A DNA stretch of 64,000 bases from Owenia fusiformis (lineage: Eukaryota; Annelida; Polychaeta; Sabellida; Oweniidae): the NCBI GenBank assembly GCA_903813345.2, contig CAIIXF020000001.1, positions 374,001 to 438,000 on the forward strand. The letters run 5' to 3'. Under the pieces are notes generated by a model that was not told the origin of the DNA, did not search any database, and saw only the letters and a program-made list of their open reading frames with translations. The position numbers and the translations under genes are program-made. This document shows, piece after piece, positions 28,201-43,200 of the stretch (the stretch's first letter is position 1; each line of letters begins with the position of its first letter).

Positions 28201-31200
28201 CCTCTTGTTCGAACAGTAAGCTTCGAGTTGAATGTGTTTCAGTATTTAATCCTTGTTATCCGGAATGAATGGAAACATAAGAATTGATATTTTTCATTGT
28301 TGAATGGGATACAACATTTGAATTTCCACACAAAAACTTATGGAATCTTACGTTAATTAGCTCATATATTACACTTCATAAATTCTAAGGAATTGTCACC
28401 GTACAGCAGATGCGTCACCGTACAGATCTGATCTTTTTTAAATATATACAGTGAATGAATCTTCATCTGTTTTAAAATGTGTAGATAACAAATACATATT
28501 CTCATAAAAATTATCCATACTCTCAGACGACAGGGAAAATAATAACCAAACAAAAAGTGAGACAACATTTTTCTTTCGAGTCGACTATGTGGGCCGATCC
28601 AGTCAGAAAAAATCCGAGCAGTGCTCGAAAAACTTTTATCATAATTAGAAAGTTGAAACCATTTCTAAGAGAATGTTGTTTTTATTACACCCGAAATCGT
28701 ATTTATTTTCATCTAATTAATTTTTCAAACCCTCATTACTCTGTTAATTATCGTCAGCGTACAAAAATTTGTACTACTGTATTTTTTGACGCTGTACGGT
28801 GACGCTTGCTTACGCAATGGTTAGGTGTGTAATCACGGTCCTGAAGTCCGTGGTTTTATTGGCTAATTCAAATCGGATGCGGTAAAAAACCGGACGCCAA
28901 TTTGCGAACGTTCCTGGTATTACGTTCGCCCTTGGTTAAAGCAGTAGATTTATGTTTACTGAGAATAAATAAGTAGATGCTTTAGTGCATAAATATAAAA
29001 CAAAAATGTCAAATATTTAACTTGAGAAAGTGAAACACTATTTACCGTAAATACACGTAAATACTCTCCATTGGGCCACCTTTAAATGTAGTGAGCTATA
29101 TGAATAGAGATGCAAACCAACAACAAACAATAATAAAAGAACACCAGTCCTGTTATTTTGGGACACCCTGTATGAATAACTGTCGATTTGAAAATATCAT
29201 TAATTTCCGTTGCTTTCATTCAAGCCTCTTCTTATTCTATTGTCAATCCCAAATTTATTTAGTATCCGGTCACTATCAAAACGGCATTATAAACCCCAAC
29301 TTATTATACTACTGTTTTCCCTGTGAAATATGAAGGAATAAAAATCGTATTGAATCGTATTACATGAAAAAATCGTATTGTCCCCGGAAAAATCGTATTG
29401 GAGCGTATTACATGAGAAATTGTATTGTCCCCGGGGAGAAATCATATGGGTTTTATTCCTCGGAAAATATTATATGTGCATAATGTTTGCATTATCCAAA
29501 TGTAACATTTTAGAGGGATGCATTATGGAATAAATAGGTTATTTCTGGTTGGGATTGTCCTCCGTACCAATGTTCTCTGTATTGCTACGGAGATGAACAA
29601 TGGGGACAATCTCAGAAGCAATACAGATTGGTACATCACAAGAACTGCCAAATCAGAGGGCTTCATTTGACAGATCATACGATAATATTTTGTATTATAC
29701 TGAATAATATTGTATTATAGTTTATTCCATAATACTACTGTTTTCCCAGGGAAATATGAAGGAATAAAAATCGAATTGAATCGTATTACATGAAAAAATC
29801 GTATTGTCCCCGGAAAAAATCGTATTGGAGCGTATTACATAAGAAATCGTATTGACCCCGGGGAAAAAATCATATGGGTTTTATTCCTCGGAAAATATTA
29901 TATTGGCCTTAGGCAATATGATATTTACCGAGGGAGCACAAACAATGTGCACAATGTTTGCATTATCCAAAGAGGGATGTCTTATGGAATAAATAGGTTA
30001 TTTCTGGTTGGGATTGAAAATGGGTTTTATTCCTAGAAAAATATGATATGGACCTTGGGCAATATGATATTGACACTCGGTCGCTGCGGTCCCTCGGTCA
30101 ATATTATATTACCCTTCGGTCAATATCATATTGTCCCTCGGAATAAAACCCATATTCAATCCCTCCCAGTAAATAACCTTTATATATGATATTCAGGGCC
30201 GTCACCAGGATCAACATTTTAGAGAGGCAAGTTTTGAAACGAAATGAACAATCTGTTCCCCTCTATCAACCTCTCTGACCTACCAATAAGAAAGAATATT
30301 GGCCGAACAAAAAATGAAATGAGCCGAAATTATTTTTAAGATGGGTAATAGGCCGCGAGTTGTATTGTTCAAAGTTTATATGCTGATCCCTACGGACAAA
30401 GGAGAGGAGCTCTGCTTGAGAAGACATTTTTAGGACAGCTGAATTTCAAAATGGCAGCCATTTTTGTGAAAACGTAATAGCTTATTTGATTACTCAAATA
30501 CAAGCGGACGGTTTTGGTTCAAATTTTATTTTATGATGCCTATATAGAGGAAAAAGGGTTCTGCCCAAGAAAATTTCAAGATGGCCGCTTTTTATCAAAA
30601 TGACCGGCATTTGTCGAAATTTTCAAGATGGCATCTGAATTTCAAAATGGCCACTTTTTTAATAGATAACTCAAAAAAGTGTGGATATATGCTACAAAGG
30701 AGCTCTGAATCACTGCTACTTATTAAAACATATATTGTTTGATGGGTGGGATTTGCTACTCCGTAGAGTTGTTTTTCTAGTTTATTCTAGTTTATTTCAT
30801 TATATTATATCATATTATATTATACAACATTACAATAAATTACAAATTCCAGAAATGTGTCCCTGTGGCATTTCACTAAACGAGTCATGTAAAACGTCTT
30901 AAAAGAACCACATATGGTAAATGGACATCGTCGATTGATTAGTTTTCAATGACCATGGACATTTATGGTTAAAATGAAGTGAGTGAACATGGACATGTAT
31001 TTGTAATCCAATTCACATTGATTTAGTAGTAGATTTACTATGAATTTATTCGTAAAGAAATAATCTCGATGAGAACTTTTCAAATATAGCGTTCACCCAA
31101 AGTCAACTGAAGCAGAGATATGTACACATCAGCGATGCCAATGTCAATGAAGTTAAAGAATACCCATAAACTCCGAACAAGACATATGTTTTTTATAATT

Positions 31201-34200
31201 TAGTCAGAAAACATATTTGTTACTTCCAGGATTTAGTCAAACATGCCTATACTGTCTGATTAATTCGAGTTTTATATAAATTCAAATGCGTTGCTCCTTG
31301 ACCCGAAATGCAAATGTCATAATTCAACTACGTCATCAATCACCCAAACTCTACTAAGGGCATTAATCTCAGTGCCGACATATCCACTATAGCTGAACTG
31401 AAATGAAAACAGAGTCTATCTGACATATTAGCTAAAAATGGGGCAAACAAGGGAATTATCTTCTATGCAACTTGAGATCGATGGCCAACCATTCTTCGGT
31501 ACATGCATACTACTAATGACCTTTTTCTATTATTTGCAACTTGGTAATAGTTCGATTTATGAATGTAACTCAGTTATAACTCAAAAATCTAAATGAATCA
31601 ACCAGGTGGTATCGTATTGAAAATACCATCTGGAGTATGGTAAGTGATTTTAGACGGTCATATATTTCACCATGAGTATTTTCTGGGCATAAATACAGTG
31701 GTTTTGATTAAAACAATATGTTTTCTTTCAAGTGAAGTCCCCATGAAAAGATCATTCTACAAGAGGTTTAAACAGAATGGTATTGGAAGTCTAGTTTTGA
31801 AGATATCAATTTTTGATGACCAAATTTATGCTGAAAACAATGGATAGCACGAGTTTTCCCTATGGGAAAATAACATGGGGTATGTGCTTTTTAACTTTAA
31901 CGCATTTCAATATCTATCTTCTTTTCAGAAATTGTTAATATACAGGGTGTCCCGAGAGTATTGGGCCCCACCTAGGCAGACATATACCAGTGTTGTCATA
32001 GTAAGTGTCATATATCATTTTAAAGGTTATCCAAAGTTACATTGATTTGCCTGGTTCAACTCTCAAATGTGAAAAAATTACAGGCATTTCAAAATTTAGT
32101 GTTTGGTCAAAATTAGGTTCAATTTTACACCAAATCACTAGTTAATGTGTCCTCCCAGGCCATCTTAACAGCAGCATTTCTTTTTGGGTCGGATGGATAT
32201 TGAGTTGGAAAAAGAGAATGGTGAGGGTAGATACTCCATGGAAACTATTCTAAAAGGTTCTAAGAGGATTATAAAATTCCACACCCCTATTTGAAGGGCT
32301 TTTAAGGCCATCTCTGAAAATAATTGCTGCTGTTAACATGGCCAAGTGGGGACACATTGACTAGTAATGTGGTGTAAAATTGAACTTAATTTTGACAAAA
32401 CACTAAATTTTGAAATGCCTGTAATTTTTTCAAATTTGAGAGTTGAACCATGATACTTGGCAAATCAATGTAACTTTGGATGAACTTTAAAATGATATAT
32501 GACACATACTATGACGACACTGGTATGTGTCTGCCTAGGTGGGGCCTCATACTTTCGGGACACCCTGTAGTGTAGATGAGACTTTCGATATGTTTAAATT
32601 GAGAAAAACAAGATCCTCTTTTAAGAAAATGAGCCTAACATTTTTTTAAAGTGCCAAGGTGGGGCCCTAATCAGAGAGTTGAATTGATATTTTACTATCA
32701 TGGGGACTTCACTGGAAAGAAAACATATTGTTTTTATAAAAAACACTGTATTTATGGCCAGAAAGTAATCCCGGTGAAAGATACGACTTTCTAAAATCAT
32801 TTGCTATATAATAATAATACTGCACATGGACCTTTGAGGTAGATGAGTTAGTTACACAGAAGATGAACAACATGGTGTGGTTATGTTGTTGTTTTAGGAT
32901 GCCTCTCCAATGAATTTGCTTGCAACGAAACATACAGCGCCACTCAGTGTATTGATGTTATTAGAAGATGTGATCGGAAAGAGGACTGCAACAACGGAGC
33001 TGACGAACTTGAATGCGGTAATGTCATGATAAAGTGATGATGATAGATTGGTTTCAGGCCCGTGAGACACTTTTCTCCAAGGGGGTGCGGTTTTTACTAA
33101 AGAGAATATAAAATTGTCAATTTTTTGCAGCGTAAATCAAATCACATAAGTCAGAGGGGGGGGGGGGTCGGTTACTCCCTATATCGGTTTGGCATTAACA
33201 AATGCAACTTAAAAACGTTCCAATTGTTTTGTGGGGGGTGGCCCACTCCCCCTAGAAATTTTTACAATTTTAAGATGCTATTTGGTGCATTCTGGGCACT
33301 TTCAAAGTGTATGAGTCTATAAGAAAAATGTGATTTTTTTTCAAATTCTTTTGGGGGTGTCAAAAAGGATGAGAGGGTGAAGTGGGGTGGGGTGCCAGAG
33401 GGGAAGCAAGTGTTTGTCCCCCAGAAACATTGACCATATCAAGGTGCTATTTGATGATGTCTGGGCACTTAAAAATGTCTGAGACAATACATGAAATTCA
33501 GAATATTTTCTTTTGTTTTGTGGGGGATGTGAGGGGTGACTCTCCTAGAAAGTTTTACAATTTAAAGATGATATTAGGTGCTTCTGGGCACTTTTAAAGT
33601 GTATTAGTCAATAGAAACATTGAAAAACAATCATAATTTTTTTTTCAAATTTTGAGGGTGTCAAATGTGAGGGAGGGGTGCTAGAGGGGGAGGTTGGGTT
33701 GGGGTGCCAGAGGGGGAGCAAGTCTTTGTCCCACATATCTGTCCCCCAGAAACATTTACAACATCAAGGTGCTAGTCGATGAAGTCTGGGCACTTTAAAA
33801 GTGTCTGTGCCTAAAAGTGCCTATTTCCCAAGAAAATTTTACAATTTTAAGATGCTATTTGGTGCTTTCTGGGCACTTTCAAAGTGTATGAGTCAATAAA
33901 AAATTTGAAAAATCTTAATTTCTTTTTCAATTTTTTTTTTGGGGGGGGGGGGTGTCAGAGGGGGAGGTGGAGTGGGGATGCCAGAGAGCGAGTAAGTGTT
34001 AGTCTCCCAGAATCATTAACTATATCAAGGAGCTATTTGATGATGTCTGGGCAATTAAAAAGTGTCTGAGACAATACATAAAACAAATTCAGAGTTTTTC
34101 CATTGTTTTGTTTGGGGTGTGAGGGGTGGCCCACTCCCCCTAGAAATTTTTTCAATTTTAAGACGCTATTTGGTGCTTTCTGGGCACTTTCAAAGTGTAT

Positions 34201-37200
34201 GAGTCAATTAAAGAATTTGAGAAAATCACAACTTTTATCCATTTTTTGGGGGGGGGGTCAAGGGGGGGGGGCGCCAGAGGGCAGAGGGGGAGGTGGTGTG
34301 GGGATGCAAGTGCAAGATACAAGAGGGGGAGCAAGTATTAGTCCCCTATAAACACTAACCGTATCAAGGAGCTATTTGATGATGTCTGTGCACTTTAAAA
34401 GTGTCTGAGACAAAACACAAAAATAAATTTAGAACTTTTCCATTGTTTTGTGGGGGGTGTGAGGGGTGGCCAATACCCCTAGAAAATTTCACAATTTTAA
34501 GATGCTATTTAGTGCTTTCTGGGTACTTTCAAAGTGTATGAGTCAATGAAAATAAATTACAAAAAAATATTTTTCCAAAAAAAACTTTTTTCAAATTTTT
34601 TTTTTTTTTTAATTTTTTTGGGGTGTGCCAAAGGGGGTAGCGGTCGCACCCATCGCACCCCCCCCATCTGATCCCCCATTTAAAGATATGAAATGAATAT
34701 TTTTCAAGGAAACCTTTTGTAAGGGTCAAGTACACTTCTGTTTATGTCTGTCCAGATCATGGATTGTCAACTTCACAACCATTCAATACTTAGCATCAAC
34801 ATGTGTATTGTTATTTCCTTTGATATATTTATAGATTTTTATTCTTTGAACTATGGACTTGATCAGCTTATCGGTTCCATTAGTTTTGCTAGAATTTAAG
34901 AAACCTTCGGCAGTTTCTTGGTTGTATAATGCAATGCAATTATATGACATGCGATGACAGTGGTGAACTTACATAGAATCTGAGACTAACATAATTATGA
35001 TGGTCTCAGATAGAATGCAATGACTTACAGAATCTCGTTTTCCGCGAAAATGGCCTTTTCACGTTCCTCGCATGGTTTCTCCTTCACGTGTATTATCTCA
35101 TGGAAATGGTAAACAAAATCAAACATTGCCTGAAGAGCAGTTTTAGCTATGGCCAAACTGCCACATTATCTATCTGCCTTAAAACCTCTGTCGATACGAT
35201 TCCTGTTTTAAGTTATTTTTGTTAAATATCAACTTCTGGTTCAAAAGCTTGCCTATTTTAAAAATGGTCACTGTAAAGAGTAGGGTTTCAAAAAATCCGC
35301 AAAAATCATATCCGTTTTTTTTTATTTTCAGCCATTTTAGGTAACATTGATTTGTCTATCTGTCTCGCGAAGTCCACTTTTGACCATTTGCCTTAAAATC
35401 TCTGTCGATACGGTTCCTGTTTTGAGTTATTTTTGTTCAACGTTAATATAGAAAACTTCCCTATGACTCCTGGTTCAAAGGTCGCCTTTGTTTCGCGAAA
35501 TTCACTCTTGGCCCATTTCCTAGCTTTACAAATAGTTTCAGGTGTCCTGCATTGTAAAAAGTCATGTCACTGTATAGAGTAGTAACATGGAATAATTTTG
35601 TTACAAAAAATCGGCAAAAAGTTATATCCATTTTTTTCAGCCATTTTAGTTAACATTGATTTGTCCATCTGTCCCGAGAAATCCACTTTTGAACCATTTG
35701 CCTTAAAACCTCTGTCGATAGGCTTCCCGTTTTATGTTATTTTTGTTCAACATCAATACAGAAAACTCTCCTATGACTCCTGGTTCAAAAGCTTGCCCAT
35801 TTTCAAAATGGTCGCCATTGTTGTCTCGTGAAATTCACTTTTGGCCCATTTCCTAGCTTTACAAATAATTCCAAGTGTCTTGCATTGTAAAAAGTCATGT
35901 CTCTGTAAAGAGTAGTTGGATGAAATAATTTTGTTACAAAAAATGGCAAAAAATATATCAATTGCAACACCATACACCATGTGAGCCTAGTACCCACGGT
36001 ACAATTTATTCTGGCGCTATAGCGAAAAATTGTTGTTGCAAACAGTAGAAATATACATTTGTTTCACATTCGCACGCATTCCAATTGCCAAATGAATTTT
36101 TTTAATTGATTGAACTTCAGAAAAAGGAATTCTTATGGGAATAGCACTATAACATTATTCATTACATATACAAGGAATTAATTGAAATGCATTTGTTAGA
36201 CCATATATCAATAAATGAAAATGTTAATCCAATAATTATATTTCGGCCTTACAGCATTACATTCGGGTTAAAAAGTTTTAATCCCCAAATGCTGGCAATG
36301 TTTGCTGTTATATAATGCCTTGGTCACATATGCTCCGATCCATCGGCCGGCGCCCGGCCGATTGAGTGTTTTGTTCAATATTGTATTCAATTTTGAAGAA
36401 AATACTCAATCGGCCGGGCGCCGTAGTGAAAATCGGAGCAAATGTGACCAAGGCATAACCTACATGCTTTCAAAAGCGTTTCAGCTCGATTGATTCCGCA
36501 CTCAATTGCAAGACGTGATATTATACCCTTCGCAAAATTGTTGAGAATAGCCCCAATCATGCAATAATTGGCTTATCATAACAGCGAATAACTCGCAAAC
36601 TGTTTCAACCGCACACGTCATGTCACGTGGCGTAAAATTTTTGCCACGAAAACAGACTCGTGCTGACTTTATATCTCCGATAACATGATAAAATGAACTT
36701 TTGGAATTGTTAATGGTTCACCATCTTTAAGTGTGGCCTTCATACAGTAAGATAGCATAAATATATCTAAATCGAGTAAAATGGTGAGTGCAACTTTAAG
36801 TCTTTGGCTTAAATTCTTTTCACACATTGCAAAATATTTTCTACGAAATCACCTAAAAGATACGAAATCCCTAAAAGACCATACTTTCAGTGAAACCTTT
36901 TGCAAGGGTAGAGTTGGCCAAGGATCAATTTTAAGCTGTCACTTTTGAAACAATTCAACGAATGTTCTTTGGTGCTTTAATGGTGATATAATGCACTGCA
37001 GTTATATGAAATATGATATTAAATATAAGTCCGAAGGCTGGAATCGGTCACACCTTGCCTAGCTACATGTATGTGTGAATTCTTATATTAAAGATACCTA
37101 CACATGTCCAACCACTCACAGCAAATGTGGAAACCACTTCTGTATTCCAAGGGAGGCCTGGTGCAATTTCATCGATGATTGTGGAGACTTCTCTGATGAA

Positions 37201-40200
37201 TCCAAATGCGGTAAGCAAAGGATTGGGCGTGTTATGTAGAATGTTTTTAAGATAAGCAAAGGATTGGGCGTGTTATGTAGAATGTTTTCAAGATAAGCAA
37301 AGGATTGAGCGTGTTATGTAGAATGTTTTTAAGATAAGCAAAGGATTGGGCGTGTTATGTAGAATGTTTTCAAGATAAGCAAAGGATTGGGCGTGTTATG
37401 TAGAATGTTTTCAAGATAAGCAAAGGATTGGGCGTGTTATGTAGATTGTTTTCAAGATAAGCAAAGGATTGAGCGTGTTATGTAGACTGTTTTCAAGAAA
37501 AGCAAAGGGTTGGGCGTGTTATGTAGAATGTTTTCAAGATAAGCAAAGGATTGACCGTGTTATGTAGAATGTTTTCAAGACAAGCAAAGGATTGGGCGTG
37601 TTATGAAGATTGTTTTTAAGATAAGCAAAGGATTGGGCGTGTTATGTAGAATGTTTTCAAGATAAGCAAAGGATTGAGCGTGTTATGTAGACTGTTTTCA
37701 AGAAAAGCAAAGGGTTGGCCGTGTTATGTAGAATGTTTTCAAGATAAGCAAAGGATTGACCGTGTTATGTAGAATGTTTTCAAGACAAGCAAAGGATTGG
37801 GCGTGTTATGTAGAATGTTTTTAAGATAAGCAAAGGATTGGGCGTGTTATGTAGAATGTTTTCAAGATAAGCAAAGGATTGGGCGTGTTATGTAGAATGT
37901 TTTCAAGATAAGCAAAGGATTGGGCGTGTTATGTAGATTGTTTTCAAGATAAGCAAAGGATTGAGCGTGTTATGTAGACTGTTTTCAAGAAAAGCAAAGG
38001 GTTGGGCGTGTTATGTAGAATGTTTTCAAGATAAGCAAAGGATTGACCGTGTTATGTAGAATGTTTTCAAGACAAGCAAAGGATTGGGCGTGTTATGAAG
38101 AATGCTTTCAAGATAAGCAAAGGATTGGGCGTGTTATGTAGAATGTTTTCAAGATAAGCAAAGGATTGAGCGTGTTATGTAGACTGTTTTCAAGAAAAGC
38201 AAAGGGTTGAGCGTGTTATGTAGACTGTTTTCAAGATAAACAAAGGATTGGGCGTGTTATGTAGAATGCTTTCAAGATGCAACATCGCGTGCTTTACAAA
38301 ATATATGTTGACATTTTAAAACTTTCAACATAATACCATATGCGTCTTTTGATATTTTGGAAGACACAATTTATCTTAACGTTTTGATTTTTGATGCAAG
38401 TATAATATATATGATAAAGGTTGAAAAAGCTCTGAAGATCTGAATTGTTAAGAAAATATAAAAACATGGGATGTCATCAAAAAATTTGTCCACGATGGGC
38501 GAATTACCCACCCCATTTAATGAGTATACCATTATGGGGGTAACATTTAGTTCTGTTTGAAGTCCAATAACGCCAGGAGTAAAAGCCATTGGAAACAGCG
38601 AAAGAGTATCATGCTCTAATGGTGACATGATAATATTTATGTGGTTTCAGTACCCTTATAAAAAATTCAACCTTGAAAGTCCGAATTTAAATCGTTTCTA
38701 TCAATCATTGAATACTGATTGTTTCAACTACTAAGATCAAAGGAAAAACCATCGTACAATGATAAGCAATCATTGTGCAACCATTGGGTTCAACCAAGTG
38801 AAGTCAACTCTTTTTCAATGACTGTGCAACCGTTTCTATACAATAATTTTATCTGCAACCATTGTAAACTGCAACCATTTCACATTAAAATGCAAATGGT
38901 TGCAATATGTTTTGTTCGATGAATACATATTTCAACCCCTGCAACCATCCTGAATTAGTATTGTTCCAAAAAATTATCATCTTACCTGAATCTACCTCTA
39001 TTCAACAACAGTATATTAGGATATTTTTTCTGCATACATACATGTATGTTTATCATAGTATATTCAGATATTAAGTATGTTTGTTTTTGCAGTATGGATT
39101 TAGGAATGCGATACATACCAGACTAGTTTTTCACTCAATGGCATTTGATAATGATGTATCTTTAATGTTAATAATTATGAAAAGAATTGAGCAAAATTCC
39201 AATTTGGTAAGAAATTGACCAAGAAAAATCTTAAGATTTCCTTTAAACTTAACAAAATCACAAGATGAGACAATGGTTTTTGTTCATGATCAGACTGATG
39301 ATCAAGAGAAGCAGGATTTGTTGTACAAAATAATGCAATCATATGTAATCACAAGTTGATTGCTTTATTTAGTGAGAATGATTTTTCAAATGTATCCATA
39401 TATCAGTCAAGCCATGTAAGTAAGTCAACATTCGAAAATAAAAATCTCAAAAATCGTACATCTTTGATTTCCAAAATAATTTGTGAGGTGGTTATTTAGA
39501 TGATAATACACATTTTAACGCACTAATTTTGAGTAAACCTCGAATCCATTCTCAACAAAGCGTTCTCGAAATAAGTATTCGAAATGTTTAAGTTCGGGAT
39601 GATAAAAGTACGTTAAGATATACCGCTCCTTAACAAACTCCTTTGGGAACAAGATATAGAATCAAATGCATGTTCTTCCTATTTACTCCCTGACACATGC
39701 CAATGAATGTTGCATAAGTAAATATCTCCGTTTTAAAAGATTTTGAAAACTTTGTTCTCTACAGGTGCCATGTTTTATAATTGAAAAACAAAATTGAACA
39801 TTTTGCATTTCTAGATTAACTGTAAACGATTTAAGTCATTAATAATATTTCCCTTAGTGAACCCATGCTGAATAGACAGTAACTGGGTCAATTATTTGTG
39901 TTCAACCTTGTTTTCATGACTTTTAAACATGAGTCGACGATTATGTTGGAAATTTCATTTCCAAATGTAAGCGTGTCAACTCCTGTTTTTACACAATATT
40001 CAGCCCTTTATAATGATAGATCGCCAAAATATGCATGTACCTCTCAATTAGGCGATATGTTTTTCAATTTATAGATGTAAACTATAAACTCAAACAAAAA
40101 TTCAAACCACTCGCTCTATTATTTTGATTACACAAGACGAAATTTCACCTCTGGGGAGCACTTTGGTATCACTTTGAAGGAGGATTCTTGAAAAATCGTT

Positions 40201-43200
40201 CGAATTTTCACAAAAGGTTTCACGTAATTTTATTGCTTTGTTTAAGCCTCGACTTATATCATACTCAAATCCGATACCATAATCATGAATCAAAATGAAA
40301 CATTCAATTCACCAGGTTAAATAATAAACCGTTTCGAGAATTGATGATTTGAGTTAATTGTGGATATTTATAATAAATGTAAGTTAGCATGTATTCGACA
40401 GTTAATGTACACACATGATGTATGCATCAACGTGTGACTTAAATATCAATTCGTGACTATCACATTTGGCTTCCAAAAATTAAGTTGGAAATTACAGTGG
40501 TAGGAGATTAACGAAAACGTCAATCACATCCAAATATCCGTACGACGTCAAGTATTAACAAAACACTTTTCGTGCATCTCCAACATGGCAAGGTTCTGTT
40601 ATCCAGCAATGTGCATTTCGAAAGAAAAAATTCACAAATATCAACAAATTTCATTGAGTAGGATATTACATTCGAAATCACAACTTTCAAATTATTTTCT
40701 TTTAACCAAGAATTGTAAGAACTTGAAACATGTTGTGGGTTTTTCAAACGGCATATCCTCATTCACGTTCTTTGACAAGGATGAATCCATTTGAAAACAT
40801 GGATTTTCTTGATTATTCTTCAAAACTACCCTTGAAATATAAGTATGTAGGATATTACAGTGTAAATTGACACGCATTCGTTTGCTCGATATCCTGAACA
40901 AATAAATGCAATACCGTCTTGCAATATTTGATAACCGAAAGTTCATTCTGTATGTAAACAAGTAAATATTGATGAACATACGAATATCGATTGTTGACTA
41001 AGTTACTTGTCTTGACCGATATGTGTATTTAACACCTAATATCAAGAGTATGACTCACTAAAATTTAAAAAATACAAACAAGAGAACTATTTTGATATTG
41101 ACTGTATATTATAAGTGAAACACATTATTCACAACAGATTTAATTACCATGTTCTTTCTTGGCAAATATCTTTTATGATAATGCTCAACACAACATTACC
41201 TACTACACATTAATATTCTCATGGGTTTAGACAAATCAAAATGCTTGAACAGCCAATTAAAACGGTTGAACAGTTAATTAAAACGGTTGAACAGCTAATT
41301 AGAACGGTTGAATGGCTAATTAAAATGCTTGACCAGAAATAGGGTTCATAGTCCTAGTTTCTGTTATATTTATTTTTAGCTTGTGTTATACTATATATTT
41401 ATTTATATTCTCTATTTCATGCAGGGGGATAAACATTTAAAAAGTGTTTTCAGAATTTTGAGGGTTCATTTCTTTATTCTATTACTTTAATAAGTGCCAA
41501 GAAATCTCAAATAGCAAGTATATGAAAATGCAAATAATATTTTCAAAATTTTTTATTTAATTTTTATTTAGTTTGTTTTACCAAGGGCATGCAATAGATT
41601 GAATGGTTTTACTGTATTCACTAGGGCAGAGCATTTGTACTGAAAGGAAAAATAAAAAAACTGGGCTTATTTTTCAAAACTCTAAACTTGAAAAAATCTG
41701 GAGGAAAATAAAGGAGATTTTCGTTTTCTGTTTATGGATTAAGTTATTGTTCTTTGGCAAATTATTTATCAAGTTCTGTGTATGGAATAATTAAATTACA
41801 TAGGATGGACTCTAATCAAACTGAAAGTCTTTCTGTAATAAGCTTTGTTTTGCCTTGCCAAATTATTTTTGTTTTGTTTATGGATTAATGGATTAATAAA
41901 GTTTCTTCAGACACATCCTTTAAAGCAGACTCTAATCAAACTAAAGAGACTGAGTCTTACTGTAATCAGAGTTTTTTTAAGTTATGCTTATCGACTTAAT
42001 TATTTAAAACACATCTTGTAATGTCTGATTGCATTCTATCAAACCAAATATATCAAATCAATAAACAGATTATTTTCTAATTGAAGGATTTCAATTTGTA
42101 AAATTCATGACTTGACCCAATCAAAATTATTTCAAATGTTTTTGCAACAACTTAAAAAGTAGTGGAGGGATTTTGTAAAAATGATAGTCATGTCAGCGAC
42201 GGGATTTGCTATGCCTAAGCATTGCTGTAATCTAGATACTTTACATGTGAGACACCACTATCCTTCAAGGTTAGATGGAAATTGGTTCAATATATTTTCA
42301 TTCACAAGACAAGTTTACTAAACTATTTCAACACTCAATATCTTTTTGATCAAACCATTTAAATTCTGACATGTATGCATGAAATACATACATTTGAAAT
42401 ATATATTTTAAAGAGCAATATAATTATTTCATGTTGTATTGAGATAATATTGCCATATTGTTAAAGGGTTGCATTTGATTGAAACGGTTGTAAGAAATGC
42501 AATCAAAATTGTCAAGCGTCTACAATGGTTACATATGATTGAAACATTTTCAATGAGTTTACAACCAAACTTGTAATGGTTGCATCGTAACGGTTGGCAT
42601 GGTTGCATAAATGATCGGATCAATGATTGTGCAATGATTGTGCAACGGTTTAAATTTTTTGTAATGAAAATTAATGTTTACATTTTCAGTTCACCGTGGG
42701 CGAGCAGTTACAAATTAGAAAAACTAAAGAATCCTAATATTTTTTTTACAACTGATATAAACTATAACGTGTCAAACCACTTTCCAAAATTGTTCGTGGC
42801 GTTCGTATGAGAAATTGTTCAAGGTGGCCAGATCTTTCGATTTCTAATATTTAATTTTAAGTAATATTTAAAACAAAAAGTTTAATCTATCGCATTTTGT
42901 TAATATCGGGTAAATTAAAGAGTAAAATAAAAACGAAAATGATTTGATTTTTACACAGGGCCTTTAAACATCAAATAAATTCATCTATAAACGGCTAACA
43001 ACGTTCTCTATTGGACTGTCCCGCAACAAATGTACTTGAAGGGATCGGAGGTACTTGGAGCTGTTTAATATACATGTACATGACATTGTTCTCTGGAACT
43101 ATTTTTAGATCATCGTAAGTGTTATTCTCAGGAGTTTACATGTAGCAATGGGGAGTGCATCAAGAGCGCCTTTATGTGCGACAACAATACTGACTGTATT

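Larger units (their letters stand above)
38719..42665. repeat. Distant inverted pair of GCAACCATT-rich blocks
   Basis: 38719-38950 is rich in TGCAACCATT and ACAATG, and 42465-42665 is rich in the inverse (AATGGTTGCA, TTGTGCAACGGTTT). The two could be subterminal repeats of one roughly 4 kb element, or two related satellites in opposite orientation. Exact terminal repeats and target duplications were not found. The interior has no recognised protein. An open frame at 40102-40293 (-) is of unknown meaning. Confidence 0.45.

Noticed and set aside
35598-35997. Short frames of 64-77 codons on both strands
   Set aside because: They fall in diverged direct repeats at 35150-35960 and show no domain.
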